From: Rhodocyclales bacterium
Lineage (GTDB): Bacteria; Pseudomonadota; Gammaproteobacteria; Burkholderiales; Rhodocyclaceae
DNA: 64,000 nucleotides
Reading direction: 5' to 3'
Assembly (NCBI GenBank): GCA_016235165.1
Contig: JACRLX010000008.1
Location: 1-64,000 of the forward strand
In this document: in pieces, positions 26,943-36,176 of the stretch
Layout: every line of letters starts with the position of its first letter
How positions within the stretch are numbered: the first letter of the stretch is position 1
The notes under the pieces: model-generated
Databases searched by the model: none
What the model was told of the DNA's origin: nothing
The model's input: only the letters and a program-made list of their open reading frames with translations
Translations under genes and position numbers: made by a program

Positions 26943-28383
26943 TCCGCGCGACGTCGAGTCGATGGCGGTGAACCTCAACACCGCGCTGCGCCACCTGCCG
27001 CTGGCGCCGCCGGTTATCGTCGCGCCGGGAAACACCTTGCGCGAGACCCTGCGTGCCATCGATGCGCGGGCTGCCGAGGCCGCGGTGATCGTCGATCCGG
27101 CCAGCGCCGTGCCGCTGGGCATCGTCACGCTGCGCGACGCCGTGCGCGCCATCGCCGAGGAAAACAGCGATCTCGACGTGCCGGTGGCGGTGATGATGAC
27201 CGGCGGCCTTGCCAGCCTGGGGGCGGATGCAACGGTGCATCAGGCCACCGTGCTGATGTTCCGTCGCGGCATGCGCCACCTGATCCTGGTCGAGAACGAC
27301 GGTCGTTTGTTCAATGTCGTCTCCCAGGGCGATCTCTACGGCATGCAGGCGGCCGATTCGGCGAGCCTGGCCAACGCCATCCTGGCCACCCGCGGCATCC
27401 CGGAACTGGCAGCCCAGAGTGACGCCGTGCGGCGCTTCGCGGCGCTCCGGCTGGCCGAGGGCAGCGGTCCGGAAGCGCTCTGCGAGTGGCTTTCCGCGCT
27501 CAACGACCTGATCGCCTTGCAAGCCATCGATCTGGTCGAGGGCGATTTCGATCTGCCCTATGTGCCCTGGTGCTGGATGGTATTCGGTTCCGAAGGGCGG
27601 CTGGAGCAGACCCTGCTCACCGATCAGGACAACGGGATCGTGTTCCACGCCGGCGCGGCGGACGTGGCCGAGTTGCGACGCCGCTTCCTGCCCTTTGCCA
27701 TGGCGGTCAACGACGCGCTCGACGCCTGCGGCTTTCCCCGCTGCAAGGGCAACATCATGGCAGGCAATCCCGAATGGTGCCTGTCGCTGGAAGAATGGAA
27801 ACAGCGCTTCGGTGCCTGGGTTTCGGTGCCGCAGCCGGAGGCCCTGCTCAATGCCAGCATCTTTTTCGACTTTCGTCCGCTGTACGGACGCGAGGAACTG
27901 GTGAGCGAGCTGCAGGCCTGGCTGCTGCGACATGTTCGCGGCAACAAGGCCTTCCTGCGCGCCATGGCGGTCAATGCGCTAAGCCAGGAAACGCCGCTCG
28001 GCTGGTGGCGCGACTTTCGGCTTGGCGGCGGGCCGGATCATCCGCACACCCTGGACCTGAAGAACCAGGGCATCCGCATTTTCGTCGATGCCATTCGCAT
28101 CCATGCGCTGGCCGCCGGAATCGACCACACCAACACCGTCGAGCGCCTGCGCGGAGTGCGCCAGTCGCTTGGCATGCCGGTCCCCGAGATGGCGGCGATC
28201 GCCGCGGCCTTCCATCAACTTCAGCGCCTGCGCCTGCAAAACCAGGTCGGCGTCGGCCTTGCGCATGCCGGCAACCGGCTCGACCCCGATCGCCTGCACC
28301 GCCTCGACCGCCAGATCCTCAAGGAGGCGCTGCTGCAGGCGCGTACCCTGCAGCAGCGGTTGCGGATGGACTACCTTAATTGA
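26923..28383 (+). CDS. CBS-domain DUF294 nucleotidyltransferase
   Basis: 486 residues from ATG 26923, overlapping the previous gene by 20 bases; ATG 26962 is an alternative. Two CBS motifs (about residues 30-140, with GIVTLRDAVRAI and LFNVVSQGDLYGMQ) precede the GlnD-like nucleotidyltransferase core WMVFGSEGRLEQTLLTDQDN (Gly-Ser ... Asp-x-Asp) near residue 220, and a helical DUF294 C-terminal domain. The cyclic-nucleotide domain found in longer relatives is absent. It probably modifies or senses nucleotides together with the fusion upstream; the substrate is unknown. Confidence 0.9.
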   Translation: MPASGIDPRDVESMAVNLNTALRHLPLAPPVIVAPGNTLRETLRAIDARAAEAAVIVDPASAVPLGIVTLRDAVRAIAEENSDLDVPVAVMMTGGLASLGADATVHQATVLMFRRGMRHLILVENDGRLFNVVSQGDLYGMQAADSASLANAILATRGIPELAAQSDAVRRFAALRLAEGSGPEALCEWLSALNDLIALQAIDLVEGDFDLPYVPWCWMVFGSEGRLEQTLLTDQDNGIVFHAGAADVAELRRRFLPFAMAVNDALDACGFPRCKGNIMAGNPEWCLSLEEWKQRFGAWVSVPQPEALLNASIFFDFRPLYGREELVSELQAWLLRHVRGNKAFLRAMAVNALSQETPLGWWRDFRLGGGPDHPHTLDLKNQGIRIFVDAIRIHALAAGIDHTNTVERLRGVRQSLGMPVPEMAAIAAAFHQLQRLRLQNQVGVGLAHAGNRLDPDRLHRLDRQILKEALLQARTLQQRLRMDYLN

Positions 28384-28395
28384 GCCCCCTGTCGC

Positions 28396-29460
28396 TCAGA
28401 CCCGCAGCGGCGCGGCATAGCCGGCAAGTTCCTGATAGCCGCGTCCGCGCAGGCCTCCTTCGAGCGTGACCAATCCTTCCCAGTAGGCGACGGGCAGCGG
28501 GCGGTGCGCGCCGATTTCCTGGTCGTCGAGCACCGGGCGCGTGCGCAGCCGGTGCGGGCCGACGAGAATTTCCTCTTCCACCGGATAGTCGGCGCCGTTG
28601 CGCGGCGAGCGCCAGCGCCGCAGCGGACGGAAGGACACCGCCTCGGGGCCGAAGCGGGTCTGGCGTCCGGTTGCGTCGCGCAGCATGGCGCCGGCATGGA
28701 CCGTGCCGCCGCCGGCATCACGGATGCGAAAGGCCATCAGCGCGCCGCCGTCGTCGAGGTTGATGCCGATCCAGTCCCAGCCCACGGCGCCGGGCGCCAG
28801 CACCGCGCTCGACCACTCGTGGTCGAACCAGGCGCGGCCGCGCGCCGGCCGGGGGCTTCCGTCCAGGCGCAGGCTGCCGCTGACCTCGAGCTGCGGCCAG
28901 CTCAGGTAGTGGCTGGCGAATTCGGGGCGCGGACCTTTTTGCGACCAGCCATGCTCGCCCTGGAGCAGCAGGGGCTGGGTCGGCGCCAGTTCGAACGCGA
29001 AGCCGAAGTCCGGCGTCGCGGCGGCGAGCCGCAGGCGCTCGCCGCCGGCGCCATCGTCTCTGGCCATGCTCCAGGGGCCGACGTGGAGCCCGCAGTCGGC
29101 GACCGAATAGCCCGCGCCGAGGCCGGGGCGGGCGCTGCGCTCGGCGTGCAGCAGGCGTTCGCCGGGCAGGGTCAGCGCGGCGTGGGCGAACATTACTTGC
29201 GTCGCCGCCAGCGGCGAGACCAGTTCCTCGGCGCGCCCGCTACGGCTGCGAAAGAAGGTGAGCTGGAAGCCGATGTTCGCGCGCGGTGCATCGAGCGCGC
29301 CGGTGACATACCACCACTCGGTGCGGTACCCGGGGTGGGCGCCGTGGTCGCGCGGGAAGGCCAGCCGCGTGTCGCGCCGCACCGGGGCGAAAGTCGGCGC
29401 CGCCAGCACGGCGCCGGCCAGCAGCGCCGGCGGTAGGGCGAGGAAGGCGCGGCGCCGCAT
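28396..29460 (-). CDS. Lipocalin-like CrtC/AttH-domain exported protein
   Basis: 354 residues with an N-terminal signal (RRRAFLALPPALLAGAVLA). The body matches the carotenoid 1,2-hydratase/AttH fold: HPGYRTEWWYVTGALD, GFQLTFFRS, WFDHEWSSAVLAPGAVGWDWIGI and PVAYWEGLVTLEG. In other bacteria this gene is paired with a LolCDE-like permease and ATPase, as here: it overlaps the permease stop by one base (TGATG). The function is unknown; secreted lipid handling is a common guess. The dispersed repeat lies in its N-terminal part. Confidence 0.87.
   Translation of the reverse strand: MRRRAFLALPPALLAGAVLAAPTFAPVRRDTRLAFPRDHGAHPGYRTEWWYVTGALDAPRANIGFQLTFFRSRSGRAEELVSPLAATQVMFAHAALTLPGERLLHAERSARPGLGAGYSVADCGLHVGPWSMARDDGAGGERLRLAAATPDFGFAFELAPTQPLLLQGEHGWSQKGPRPEFASHYLSWPQLEVSGSLRLDGSPRPARGRAWFDHEWSSAVLAPGAVGWDWIGINLDDGGALMAFRIRDAGGGTVHAGAMLRDATGRQTRFGPEAVSFRPLRRWRSPRNGADYPVEEEILVGPHRLRTRPVLDDQEIGAHRPLPVAYWEGLVTLEGGLRGRGYQELAGYAAPLRV
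29390..29413 (+). repeat. Dispersed 26-bp repeat, copy 7
   Basis: AAAGTCGGCGCCGC, CAGC, ACGGCG, with C for G at position 14. On the gene strand it encodes AVLAAPTFAP just after the signal peptide of the CrtC-like protein. Confidence 0.65.
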
Positions 29461-31961
29461 CACTGGGCCGAAGCCAGTACCTGGGCCGCCGGCAGCCGGG
29501 TGGCGCGGCGCGCGGCGATGCCGCTGGCGAGCATGCCGGCCGCCAGCGTCGCCGCGGCGACCGCCAGCAGCGGCGGCCAGGGCACGGCGAGCGGCATGCG
29601 CCAGTGGAAGGCCTGCGGGTTGACCACATGGGTCAGGATGGCGCCGACCGCGATTCCCGCCGCCAGCCCCAGCGCCAGGCCCACGCATGTCACCAGCGCG
29701 CCCTCGAACACCACCGCGCGCCCGAGCATGGCGCGGTCGAAGCCCAATGCCGCAAGCATCGCCAGTTCGCGCGCGCGCAGCCCGACGCTGGCGGCCAGCG
29801 TCACCGCCAGGCCGAACAATCCGATCAGCATGGCCGCCGCCTCCAGCGCATGGGTGATGGCAAAGCTTTTGTCGAAGATCGACAGGCTCAGTTCGCGAAT
29901 CTCGCCGCTCGCCGTCGCCTCGACGCCATGGCGTGTCGCTGCGCCGCGCAGCCAGGTTTGCGCCGCCGCCTCCTGCCCCGGGCGTGGCCAGAGCGCGAGG
30001 TCGGTGGCCTCGAAACGCCCGCCCAGCGCCAGGTAGTCGTCGGCAGTCATGACCACCGCGCCGAACTGGCGGGCATAGTCGCGCCAGACGCCGCTGACCG
30101 TGACCTCGATTTCGCGCCCCAGCAATGGCAGGCGCAGGCGCTGGCCAACTGCGATGCCATGGACTTGCTGCATCGCCTCGCTGATCCAGACCGGAATCCC
30201 GCCCGGCGCGACGTCGGCCACGGCACCGGTAAACGGCAGCTGGGCCCCAGGATCGCGACGATCGATTTCCCTCACCAGCAGCGCCACCGTCGGGCGCTGC
30301 GGGTCGAGGCTGAAACTGCTGGCCGCCATGCGTTCGACGCGCTGGAAGGGACTGTCGGCCCGCGCCAGGTCGGCCAGCAATTCGGCGGGCAGGGGCACCG
30401 CCTTGCTGCGCATGTAAAGCGGCGCCGGCAGCACGGCGTCCAGCCACTGGTCGAGTGCGGTGCGGAAACTGGCGACCATGGTGACCATGCTGACCGTCAG
30501 GGCGAAGCTGACGATCAGCCCGCTGGCCGCGACCTGCGCCATCAGCGGTGCCTGGAGGATGTTCTGCACCGCTATTTTCAGCGGTGCCGGAAGCCTGGCA
30601 CGCGCGACTGCGCCGAACAGGGCACGGGTGGCCAGGGGTGCGCAGACGATGCCGAGCATCAGCAGCAGCGCGATGGCGGCATAGCCGCCCAGCGGCAGGT
30701 CGGCGATCGCCGGCACGCGGGCCAGGGCCAGGGCGCCCACGGCCAGCGCCAGGATCAGGAGCGCATCGCGGCCACGGGCATGTCCGCCGCCTCGTGCCTG
30801 ACCTTGCGCGAAGCCGGTTTTCAGTGCCTGGGCCAGCGGCTGGATGCGGTTGAGCCAGGCCGGGTATAGCGCGCCAAGCAGGCTGGCAAGGCAACCCAGG
30901 GCGAAGAATCCCGCCGTCGGCAGGAGTTGCGGCACGATTACCGGCGTTGCGGGGGAAAAGAAGCCGCCGCCAAGATCGCCGCCGGCCACGCGGGTGAAGC
31001 CGACGGCGAGGCCGCAGCCGAGCAGCAGGCCAAGCAGTGAGCCCGGCACGCCGATCGCCAGGCCCTCGACCAGTACCTGCAACAGGCGCAGGCGCGGCGG
31101 CAGGCCGAGTACGCCGAGCAGCGCGAACTGCGTCGAGCGTTGTGCCACGGCGGTGAGCTGGGTGGCGAAAACCAGGAAGGCTCCGGTCAGCAGGGCGACC
31201 ATGGCCAGCACATTGAGGTTGACGCGATAGGCGCGCGAGATATTGGAAACGCGGGCCTGGTTGTCCTCGGCGGCGCGCAGTTCGATACCGGCCGGCAGGC
31301 GTGGGGCCCAGGCCGCGCGCCAGGCGGCAAGCGGCATCCCCGGGCTCAGGCGGATGCGGATTTCGCCGACGCCGTCGCGCGGGCCGAAGTGGGCCTGTAC
31401 CCAGGCGATGTCGGCCACCAGCAGCTTTTCCCCGGCCGGAACCGCCGCCAATTCGCCGCCGATGCGCGCCTGCCAGCGCGCGGCACCGCGCATCAGCGTG
31501 GCGTCGGCGCCGACTTTTTCCGCCAGGGCCGGCGAGGCGAAGACCGCGCCGTCGAGCAGGCTGCCCATGGCGTCGGCGGCTTGATCCGGCAGCAGCGTCG
31601 GCATCAGCAGCGCGGCGCTGAACGGATCGAGGCCTATCAGGCGCGCGAGCAAGGGCGTGTCGCCGATCCGCACCCGGGTTTCGATCACCGGCGCCAGCAC
31701 CGCCACCGCTGCGTCGCGGCTGAGCTGGTCGACCAGCGCCAGGGGAATGTGGCCGGCGCCATCGCGCGGCGCGATCACCACGTCCGGCTCGCCTTGCACC
31801 GCCTTCATGGCGCGGGAAAAATCGGCCAACGCGGCATCGTTGATCAGGTGGATGGCATAGCCCAGCGCCACGCCGAGCGCGATGGCCAGCATCGACAAGG
31901 CGGTGGCGCTACGCCGGGCGAGGAGCTGGGCGCGAATCAGCCACCAGCCCAGACGCATCAT
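29460..31961 (-). CDS. FtsX/MacB-type ABC transporter permease (fused double unit)
   Basis: 833 residues with about ten membrane segments and two FtsX domains, separated by two large extracytoplasmic MacB-like regions. N-terminal RLGWWLIRAQLLARRSATAL and the segments near the C-terminus (AVTLAASVGLRARELAMLAALGF) are typical of the YbbP/DevC-like full-length permeases. It starts in an ATGATG that overlaps the ATPase stop. The three-gene set ATPase-permease-CrtC-like protein suggests export or release of a lipophilic molecule. Confidence 0.9.
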   Translation of the reverse strand: MMRLGWWLIRAQLLARRSATALSMLAIALGVALGYAIHLINDAALADFSRAMKAVQGEPDVVIAPRDGAGHIPLALVDQLSRDAAVAVLAPVIETRVRIGDTPLLARLIGLDPFSAALLMPTLLPDQAADAMGSLLDGAVFASPALAEKVGADATLMRGAARWQARIGGELAAVPAGEKLLVADIAWVQAHFGPRDGVGEIRIRLSPGMPLAAWRAAWAPRLPAGIELRAAEDNQARVSNISRAYRVNLNVLAMVALLTGAFLVFATQLTAVAQRSTQFALLGVLGLPPRLRLLQVLVEGLAIGVPGSLLGLLLGCGLAVGFTRVAGGDLGGGFFSPATPVIVPQLLPTAGFFALGCLASLLGALYPAWLNRIQPLAQALKTGFAQGQARGGGHARGRDALLILALAVGALALARVPAIADLPLGGYAAIALLLMLGIVCAPLATRALFGAVARARLPAPLKIAVQNILQAPLMAQVAASGLIVSFALTVSMVTMVASFRTALDQWLDAVLPAPLYMRSKAVPLPAELLADLARADSPFQRVERMAASSFSLDPQRPTVALLVREIDRRDPGAQLPFTGAVADVAPGGIPVWISEAMQQVHGIAVGQRLRLPLLGREIEVTVSGVWRDYARQFGAVVMTADDYLALGGRFEATDLALWPRPGQEAAAQTWLRGAATRHGVEATASGEIRELSLSIFDKSFAITHALEAAAMLIGLFGLAVTLAASVGLRARELAMLAALGFDRAMLGRAVVFEGALVTCVGLALGLAAGIAVGAILTHVVNPQAFHWRMPLAVPWPPLLAVAAATLAAGMLASGIAARRATRLPAAQVLASAQ
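31492..31517 (-). repeat. Dispersed 26-bp repeat, copy 8 (in the ABC permease)
   Basis: Reverse strand reads AAAGTCGGCGCCGA, CGCC, ACGCTGAT, three mismatches to consensus. It encodes KVGADATLM. Confidence 0.5.
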
Positions 31962-32620
31962 CGCAGCCCCTCGGGGTCGAGCGCCAGGATGCGGTCGCAG
32001 GCTTGCGCCACGTGCCGCGAGTGGGTCACGATCAGGGCGCCGGCATGGCATGCGCGCACCCGTTCCAGCAACAGCGACAGCACCTCGTCGGCGGTGCGCG
32101 GATCGAGGTTGCCGGTCGGCTCGTCGGCGAGGATCAGGGACGGCCGATGCACCAGTGCGCGCGCGATCGCCACCCGCTGCAACTCACCGCCCGAGAGCGA
32201 CGCCGGCCAGCGCGGACCGAAACCGGCGAGGCCGACGCGCGCCAGCAGTTCCTCGATGTGCCGCGGATGCTCGGCGGCGTCGATGCCGTTCAGCAGCAGG
32301 GGCACCGCGATGTTCTGCGCCACGTCCAGGGTCGGCAGCACGTGGAAGGCCTGGAACACGAAGCCGATCCGGGAGGCGCGCAATGCCGCCGCCGCAGCCT
32401 CATCCAGGCGCGCCATGTCGACCGCGTCGGGGCCGATCAGTATGGTGCCGGCATCGGCCGGCTCCAGACCGGCGACGCAGTTCAGCAGGGTGCTCTTGCC
32501 GACTCCGGATTCGCCCACCAGGGCGACGATCTCGCCGGCGCCGACGGTGAAGCGGAGTTCGCTGAACAAGGGCCGGGCCGCGCCGGGATAGCGCTTGCCA
32601 AGACCGGCCACGCTCAGCAT
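31958..32620 (-). CDS. LolD/MacB-type ABC transporter ATPase
   Basis: A 220-residue ATPase with Walker A GESGVGKSTLLN, Q-loop VFQAFHVLPTL, signature LSGGELQRVAIARAL, Walker B LILADEPTGNLD and the His switch IVTHS. The start MLSVAGL is preferred because the longer reading frame upstream has no ABC similarity. It energises the permease encoded next. Confidence 0.93.
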   Translation of the reverse strand: MLSVAGLGKRYPGAARPLFSELRFTVGAGEIVALVGESGVGKSTLLNCVAGLEPADAGTILIGPDAVDMARLDEAAAAALRASRIGFVFQAFHVLPTLDVAQNIAVPLLLNGIDAAEHPRHIEELLARVGLAGFGPRWPASLSGGELQRVAIARALVHRPSLILADEPTGNLDPRTADEVLSLLLERVRACHAGALIVTHSRHVAQACDRILALDPEGLR

Positions 32621-32660
32621 CGGTGGGCGGACAGGCGCGCGATCGGGGCGTGGCTCAGGC

Positions 32661-33014
32661 TCAAGACTTTTGCGGTGCCGGCGGCTTGCGCTTGTGGCGC
32701 GGCTTTTTCGGTGCTTCGTCGCGCAGGCAGGCCTTGAGTGCCTTGCCGCTTTTGCCCCTGCACACCTCGCGTGCCTTCTGGGTGGCTTCGCAACGCTGCG
32801 GATTGGCCGCCTTGGCACAATCCACCGGCGGCAGCGCGGCATCGAGACAGGCGCGTTTTTCCGCGCCGCGCTTGTCGGCGCATGTCTTGAGGGCGGCGCG
32901 CTGGGCCTCGCAGCGCCCCGGGTCGCGCGCGTTGGCGCAGTCGCCGGCGGCGGTCCGGGCGCTTGCCGCCGAGGGCAACAATGCGACGACGATCAGCATC
33001 ACGCGCAGTTTCAT
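32661..33014 (-). CDS. Exported Cys-rich protein with two tandem four-cysteine modules
   Basis: 117 residues: a signal peptide (MKLRVMLIVVALLPSAASA), then two copies of a helical module with identical cysteine spacing, C-x8-C-x9-C-x10-C. The first begins DCANARDPGRCEAQ and the second DCAKAANPQRCEAT; each ends with ACL. The tail is Lys/Pro-rich. The even spacing suggests two disulfide-linked alpha-hairpins or a metal-binding scaffold. I do not recognise a named family. It lies 40 bases upstream of the ABC ATPase in the same direction. Confidence 0.8.
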   Translation of the reverse strand: MKLRVMLIVVALLPSAASARTAAGDCANARDPGRCEAQRAALKTCADKRGAEKRACLDAALPPVDCAKAANPQRCEATQKAREVCRGKSGKALKACLRDEAPKKPRHKRKPPAPQKS

Positions 33015-33171
33015 GCGGCGTCTCCTTGACGATTGGAGAATAATACTCCCGCATTGAGACCGGGCCGGGTTGTCGGCTATAGTGCGGCGTTACCTGCCCG
33101 TCACCGCCTAGCCCTCGCCAGACCGCCAAGCCAGCGCCGATTCGAACGCCAACCAGCCCGCCGCGAAGCCC

Positions 33172-34959
33172 ATGAACCCGACCGCCACCAAGGACCATCG
33201 CCTCACCCTGCCGGAAGTGGTCGACGCCCTGGTTGCCGATGGCCTGGTGGCCGCCGCCGAGGCCGAGAAATTCAAGCAGGAACGGCGCTACTTCAAGGGC
33301 GACGCGCACCCGCTGGTGGTGGTGGCCGAACAGAAATGGAAGTCGCTGCAGCCGCCGCATCGCATGCTCGACCTCGAAGGCCTGACGCAATGGATGGCGC
33401 AGTGGTCGGGCGTCGACTACCTGCACATCGATCCGTTGAAGATCAACTTTTCGGCGGTCACCGACGTGATGAGCAATACCTACGCGACGCGCTTCCGCAT
33501 CCTGCCCGTCGAGGTCAAGCCGAACGAGGTGGTGATCGCCACGGCCGAACCCTTCCAGCGCGGCTGGGAGGCGGAAATGAAGCCGATCCTGCGCAAGGAC
33601 ATCCGGCGCGTGGTCGCCAATCCGGAAGACATCACGCGCTATCAAGTGGAGTTCTACAACCTGGCGAAATCGGTCAAGGGCGCGCTGAACAAGGGCGAGA
33701 TCTCCACCGGCGCGTCGAATTTCGAGCAGCTGGTCGAACTGGGCAAGACCAACAAGCAGTTCGACGCCAACGACCAGCACATCGTGCGCATCGTCGATTG
33801 GCTCTGGCAATACGCTTTCGAGCAGCGCGCCTCGGACATCCACGTCGAGCCGCGACGCGAGCTGGGCATCGTGCGCTTTCGCATCGACGGCGTGCTGCAT
33901 CAGGTGTACCAGATCCCGATGACCGTGCTCAACGCCATGACCAGCCGCATCAAGGTGCTCGGCCGCATGGACATCATGGAAAAGCGCCGCCCCCAGGATG
34001 GCCGCATCAAGACGCGCATGCCCGACGGCCAGGAAGTCGAACTGCGCCTGGCCACCTTGCCCACGGCCTACGGCGAAAAGCTGGTGATGCGCATCTTCGA
34101 CCCGGAAGTGCTGGTGCGCGATTTCTCCGAGCTCGGCTTCGCCCCGGAGGAGGCCACCGTCTGGCAACAGATGTCCTCCCAGCCCAACGGCATCATCCTG
34201 GTCACCGGCCCGACCGGCAGCGGCAAGACGGTCACGCTCTACTCGACGCTGAAGAACCTGGCGACGCCGGAAGTCAACGTCTGCACCCTGGAAGACCCGA
34301 TCGAAATGGTCGAGCCTGCCTTCAACCAGGTGCAGATCGTCGCCGACATCGGCGTCGGCTTTGCCGAGGGCATTCGCGCCCTGATGCGCCAGGACCCGGA
34401 CATCATCATGGTCGGCGAGATCCGCGACCTGGAAACCGCCGACATGGCGATCCAGGCGGCGCTGACCGGGCACCTCGTGGTGTCCACCCTGCATACCAAC
34501 GATGCTCCCTCGGCGATCACGCGCCTGATCGATCTCGGCGTGCCGCCCTATCTGCTTTCGGCCACCGTGCTCGGCGTCATGGCCCAGCGCCTGGTGCGCA
34601 CGCTGTGCCCGCACTGCAAGCAGCCCGGCGGCCTGCGCGCCGAGGACGACGATGCCTGGACGGCGCTGGTCGCGCCCTGGAAATCGACCAGGCCGACCCA
34701 GCTCTACCACCCCGCCGGCTGCCTCGATTGCCGCATGACGGGCTACAAGGGACGGGTCGGAATCTATGAGATCATGCCCATGTCGCAGGAGCTGAAAAAA
34801 GTCGTTGCGGCGGGCAGCGAGCTGGCCAAAATCCGCGATCTGGCGATGCGCGAGGGCATGAAACCCCTGCGCATCGCCGGTGCCAAGAAAGTGGCCGCTG
34901 GTCTGACCACGATTTCGGAAATCATCAAGGTCGCGCCGCCGATGTTCGATACGAACTGA
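33172..34959 (+). CDS. GspE/PilB-type secretion or pilus assembly ATPase
   Basis: A 595-residue hexameric traffic ATPase. The N-terminal MshEN-like region (residues 10-150) precedes the core: DIHVEPRRELGIVRFRIDG, Walker A GPTGSGKTVTLYS, the Asp box TLEDPIE, Walker B PDIIMVGEIRDLETADMA and the His box LTGHLVVSTLHTNDA. The tetracysteine zinc site is CPHC at about 480 and CLDC at about 522. No other pilus or secretion gene lies nearby, so it is an orphan copy. It may serve type IV pili, which matters for the uptake-sequence idea below. Confidence 0.92.
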   Translation: MNPTATKDHRLTLPEVVDALVADGLVAAAEAEKFKQERRYFKGDAHPLVVVAEQKWKSLQPPHRMLDLEGLTQWMAQWSGVDYLHIDPLKINFSAVTDVMSNTYATRFRILPVEVKPNEVVIATAEPFQRGWEAEMKPILRKDIRRVVANPEDITRYQVEFYNLAKSVKGALNKGEISTGASNFEQLVELGKTNKQFDANDQHIVRIVDWLWQYAFEQRASDIHVEPRRELGIVRFRIDGVLHQVYQIPMTVLNAMTSRIKVLGRMDIMEKRRPQDGRIKTRMPDGQEVELRLATLPTAYGEKLVMRIFDPEVLVRDFSELGFAPEEATVWQQMSSQPNGIILVTGPTGSGKTVTLYSTLKNLATPEVNVCTLEDPIEMVEPAFNQVQIVADIGVGFAEGIRALMRQDPDIIMVGEIRDLETADMAIQAALTGHLVVSTLHTNDAPSAITRLIDLGVPPYLLSATVLGVMAQRLVRTLCPHCKQPGGLRAEDDDAWTALVAPWKSTRPTQLYHPAGCLDCRMTGYKGRVGIYEIMPMSQELKKVVAAGSELAKIRDLAMREGMKPLRIAGAKKVAAGLTTISEIIKVAPPMFDTN

Positions 34960-35159
34960 ATCGGGTCGACTACGTATAAACCGCAGTTTCTTGCGTAAAA
35001 GCACGGATAACGGGGAGGCGCAAACTTGGTCACAATGGATTCATGCGGGGTTCAGGCCGGTCTGGCTTCCCTCCCGGCGCGCACATCCCTCCGGCGCGTC
35101 AGGTATCGGACCGGCCTGGATCCCGCAGTTTCTTTTGAGGCCTTGGCGGACTGAGCATC

Positions 35160-35942
35160 ATGGCAAGTCGAGCGACCAAGTCGCCGTCCCACCTCTTTGT
35201 TTCGCCTTCGGGCCGGGCGCTTCCGCGCTGGGAAGAAGCCTTTCCGCGCTTGCGCTGTCTCAAGGCCGGGATGCCGCTGGGGGTTGTCGAGGTGTCCGGC
35301 CTGGTCTGGTTGCGGCTCGACCCCGCTCACCCCGCCCTGGCCCAGGTCGAGCGGCTGTTGGCCGAACGGCCTGGCATCCAGCTCATCGTGCTGGCCGATC
35401 AGCCCGATGACGAGCAGGCCCTGCCGCTGTTTTCGGCCGGAATCCGCGCCTACATCAATGCCCATTCCACCGCCGCCAACCTGAAGCAGGTGGCGCAGGT
35501 GGTTGCGGCCGGCGGTCTCTGGCTTGGCCCCAGCCTGATGGCCCGCCTGGTGGCGGCCACCAGCCGTGCCTTGGCCGCCGCGTCGGCAACAGCGCTGGAT
35601 CCGAGACTCTCGGCGCTGACCCAGCGCGAACTTGAAGTCGCCCGCAAGATCGCCGGCGGCGCCAGCAACAAGGAGGTCGCGCGCGCCCTCGACATTGCCG
35701 AACGCACCGTCAAGGCCCACGCCGGGGCCATCTTCGAGAAACTGGGTGCCCGCGACCGGCTGCATCTGGCCCTGATCATGAACGGGCGTGACCCCGAAGC
35801 CGCTTCCGTCCGGGGGAGCGCCGGAAGCGGTGGCGGCGCCGGGCGCAAACCGGTCAAGCGTGCGGCCGATGCTAGATGCGATCCAGCCGAGGATGCGCGA
35901 GACACCGCCGTCGGCTTGAAGGCGCACCCGGCGAACCGGTAG
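35160..35942 (+). CDS. LuxR/NarL-type transcriptional regulator with atypical receiver
   Basis: 260 residues. The C-terminal HTH reads LSALTQRELEVARKIAGGASNKEVARALDIAERTVKAHAGAIFEKLGARDRLHLAL, a standard NarL-type DNA-binding domain. The N-terminal 130 residues have a receiver-like shape (IQLIVLADQPDDEQALPLFSAGIRAYI) but no clear acidic pocket or phosphorylatable Asp, so it may respond without phosphorylation. The 200 bases before it hold no gene and include the 12-base direct repeat CCGCAGTTTCTT at 34981 and 35123. Confidence 0.85.
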   Translation: MASRATKSPSHLFVSPSGRALPRWEEAFPRLRCLKAGMPLGVVEVSGLVWLRLDPAHPALAQVERLLAERPGIQLIVLADQPDDEQALPLFSAGIRAYINAHSTAANLKQVAQVVAAGGLWLGPSLMARLVAATSRALAAASATALDPRLSALTQRELEVARKIAGGASNKEVARALDIAERTVKAHAGAIFEKLGARDRLHLALIMNGRDPEAASVRGSAGSGGGAGRKPVKRAADARCDPAEDARDTAVGLKAHPANR

Positions 35943-35957
35943 GCCACCACGCCCGGC

Positions 35958-36176
35958 TCAGCAGCAATGCCCCCGCCCATGCTCCTGTATCGGCGGGAAG
36001 GCTACCGTGCCGTAGGAGCAGAACACGCAGCAGTCGCCCGGCTTGGGCCGCAGCAGCACATGGCAGCCTTCGCACTCGTAGAACCACTGGCAGGCGTCGG
36101 TGGGCATGGTTTCGGTCTTGACGTGGCCGCAGTGGGGGCAGGTCAGGGTGGATTGCAGGATGGGTGCGTCGGGCAT
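35958..36176 (-). CDS. Small zinc-ribbon protein with the GDCCVFCSYG motif
   Basis: 72 residues. TCPHCGHVKTE and ECEGCHVLL form one Cys4 ribbon and GDCCVFCSYGTVAFPPIQ is the signature of a small, widespread but uncharacterised family often found near metal-resistance genes. A short cysteine end (HGRGHCC) follows. The start MPDAPILQ was chosen because the cysteine ribbon begins near residue 13. Confidence 0.85.
   Translation of the reverse strand: MPDAPILQSTLTCPHCGHVKTETMPTDACQWFYECEGCHVLLRPKPGDCCVFCSYGTVAFPPIQEHGRGHCC

Noticed and set aside
32614..35004. 796-codon open frame antisense to the GspE/PilB gene
   Set aside because: Shadow frame; the plus strand has all traffic-ATPase motifs.
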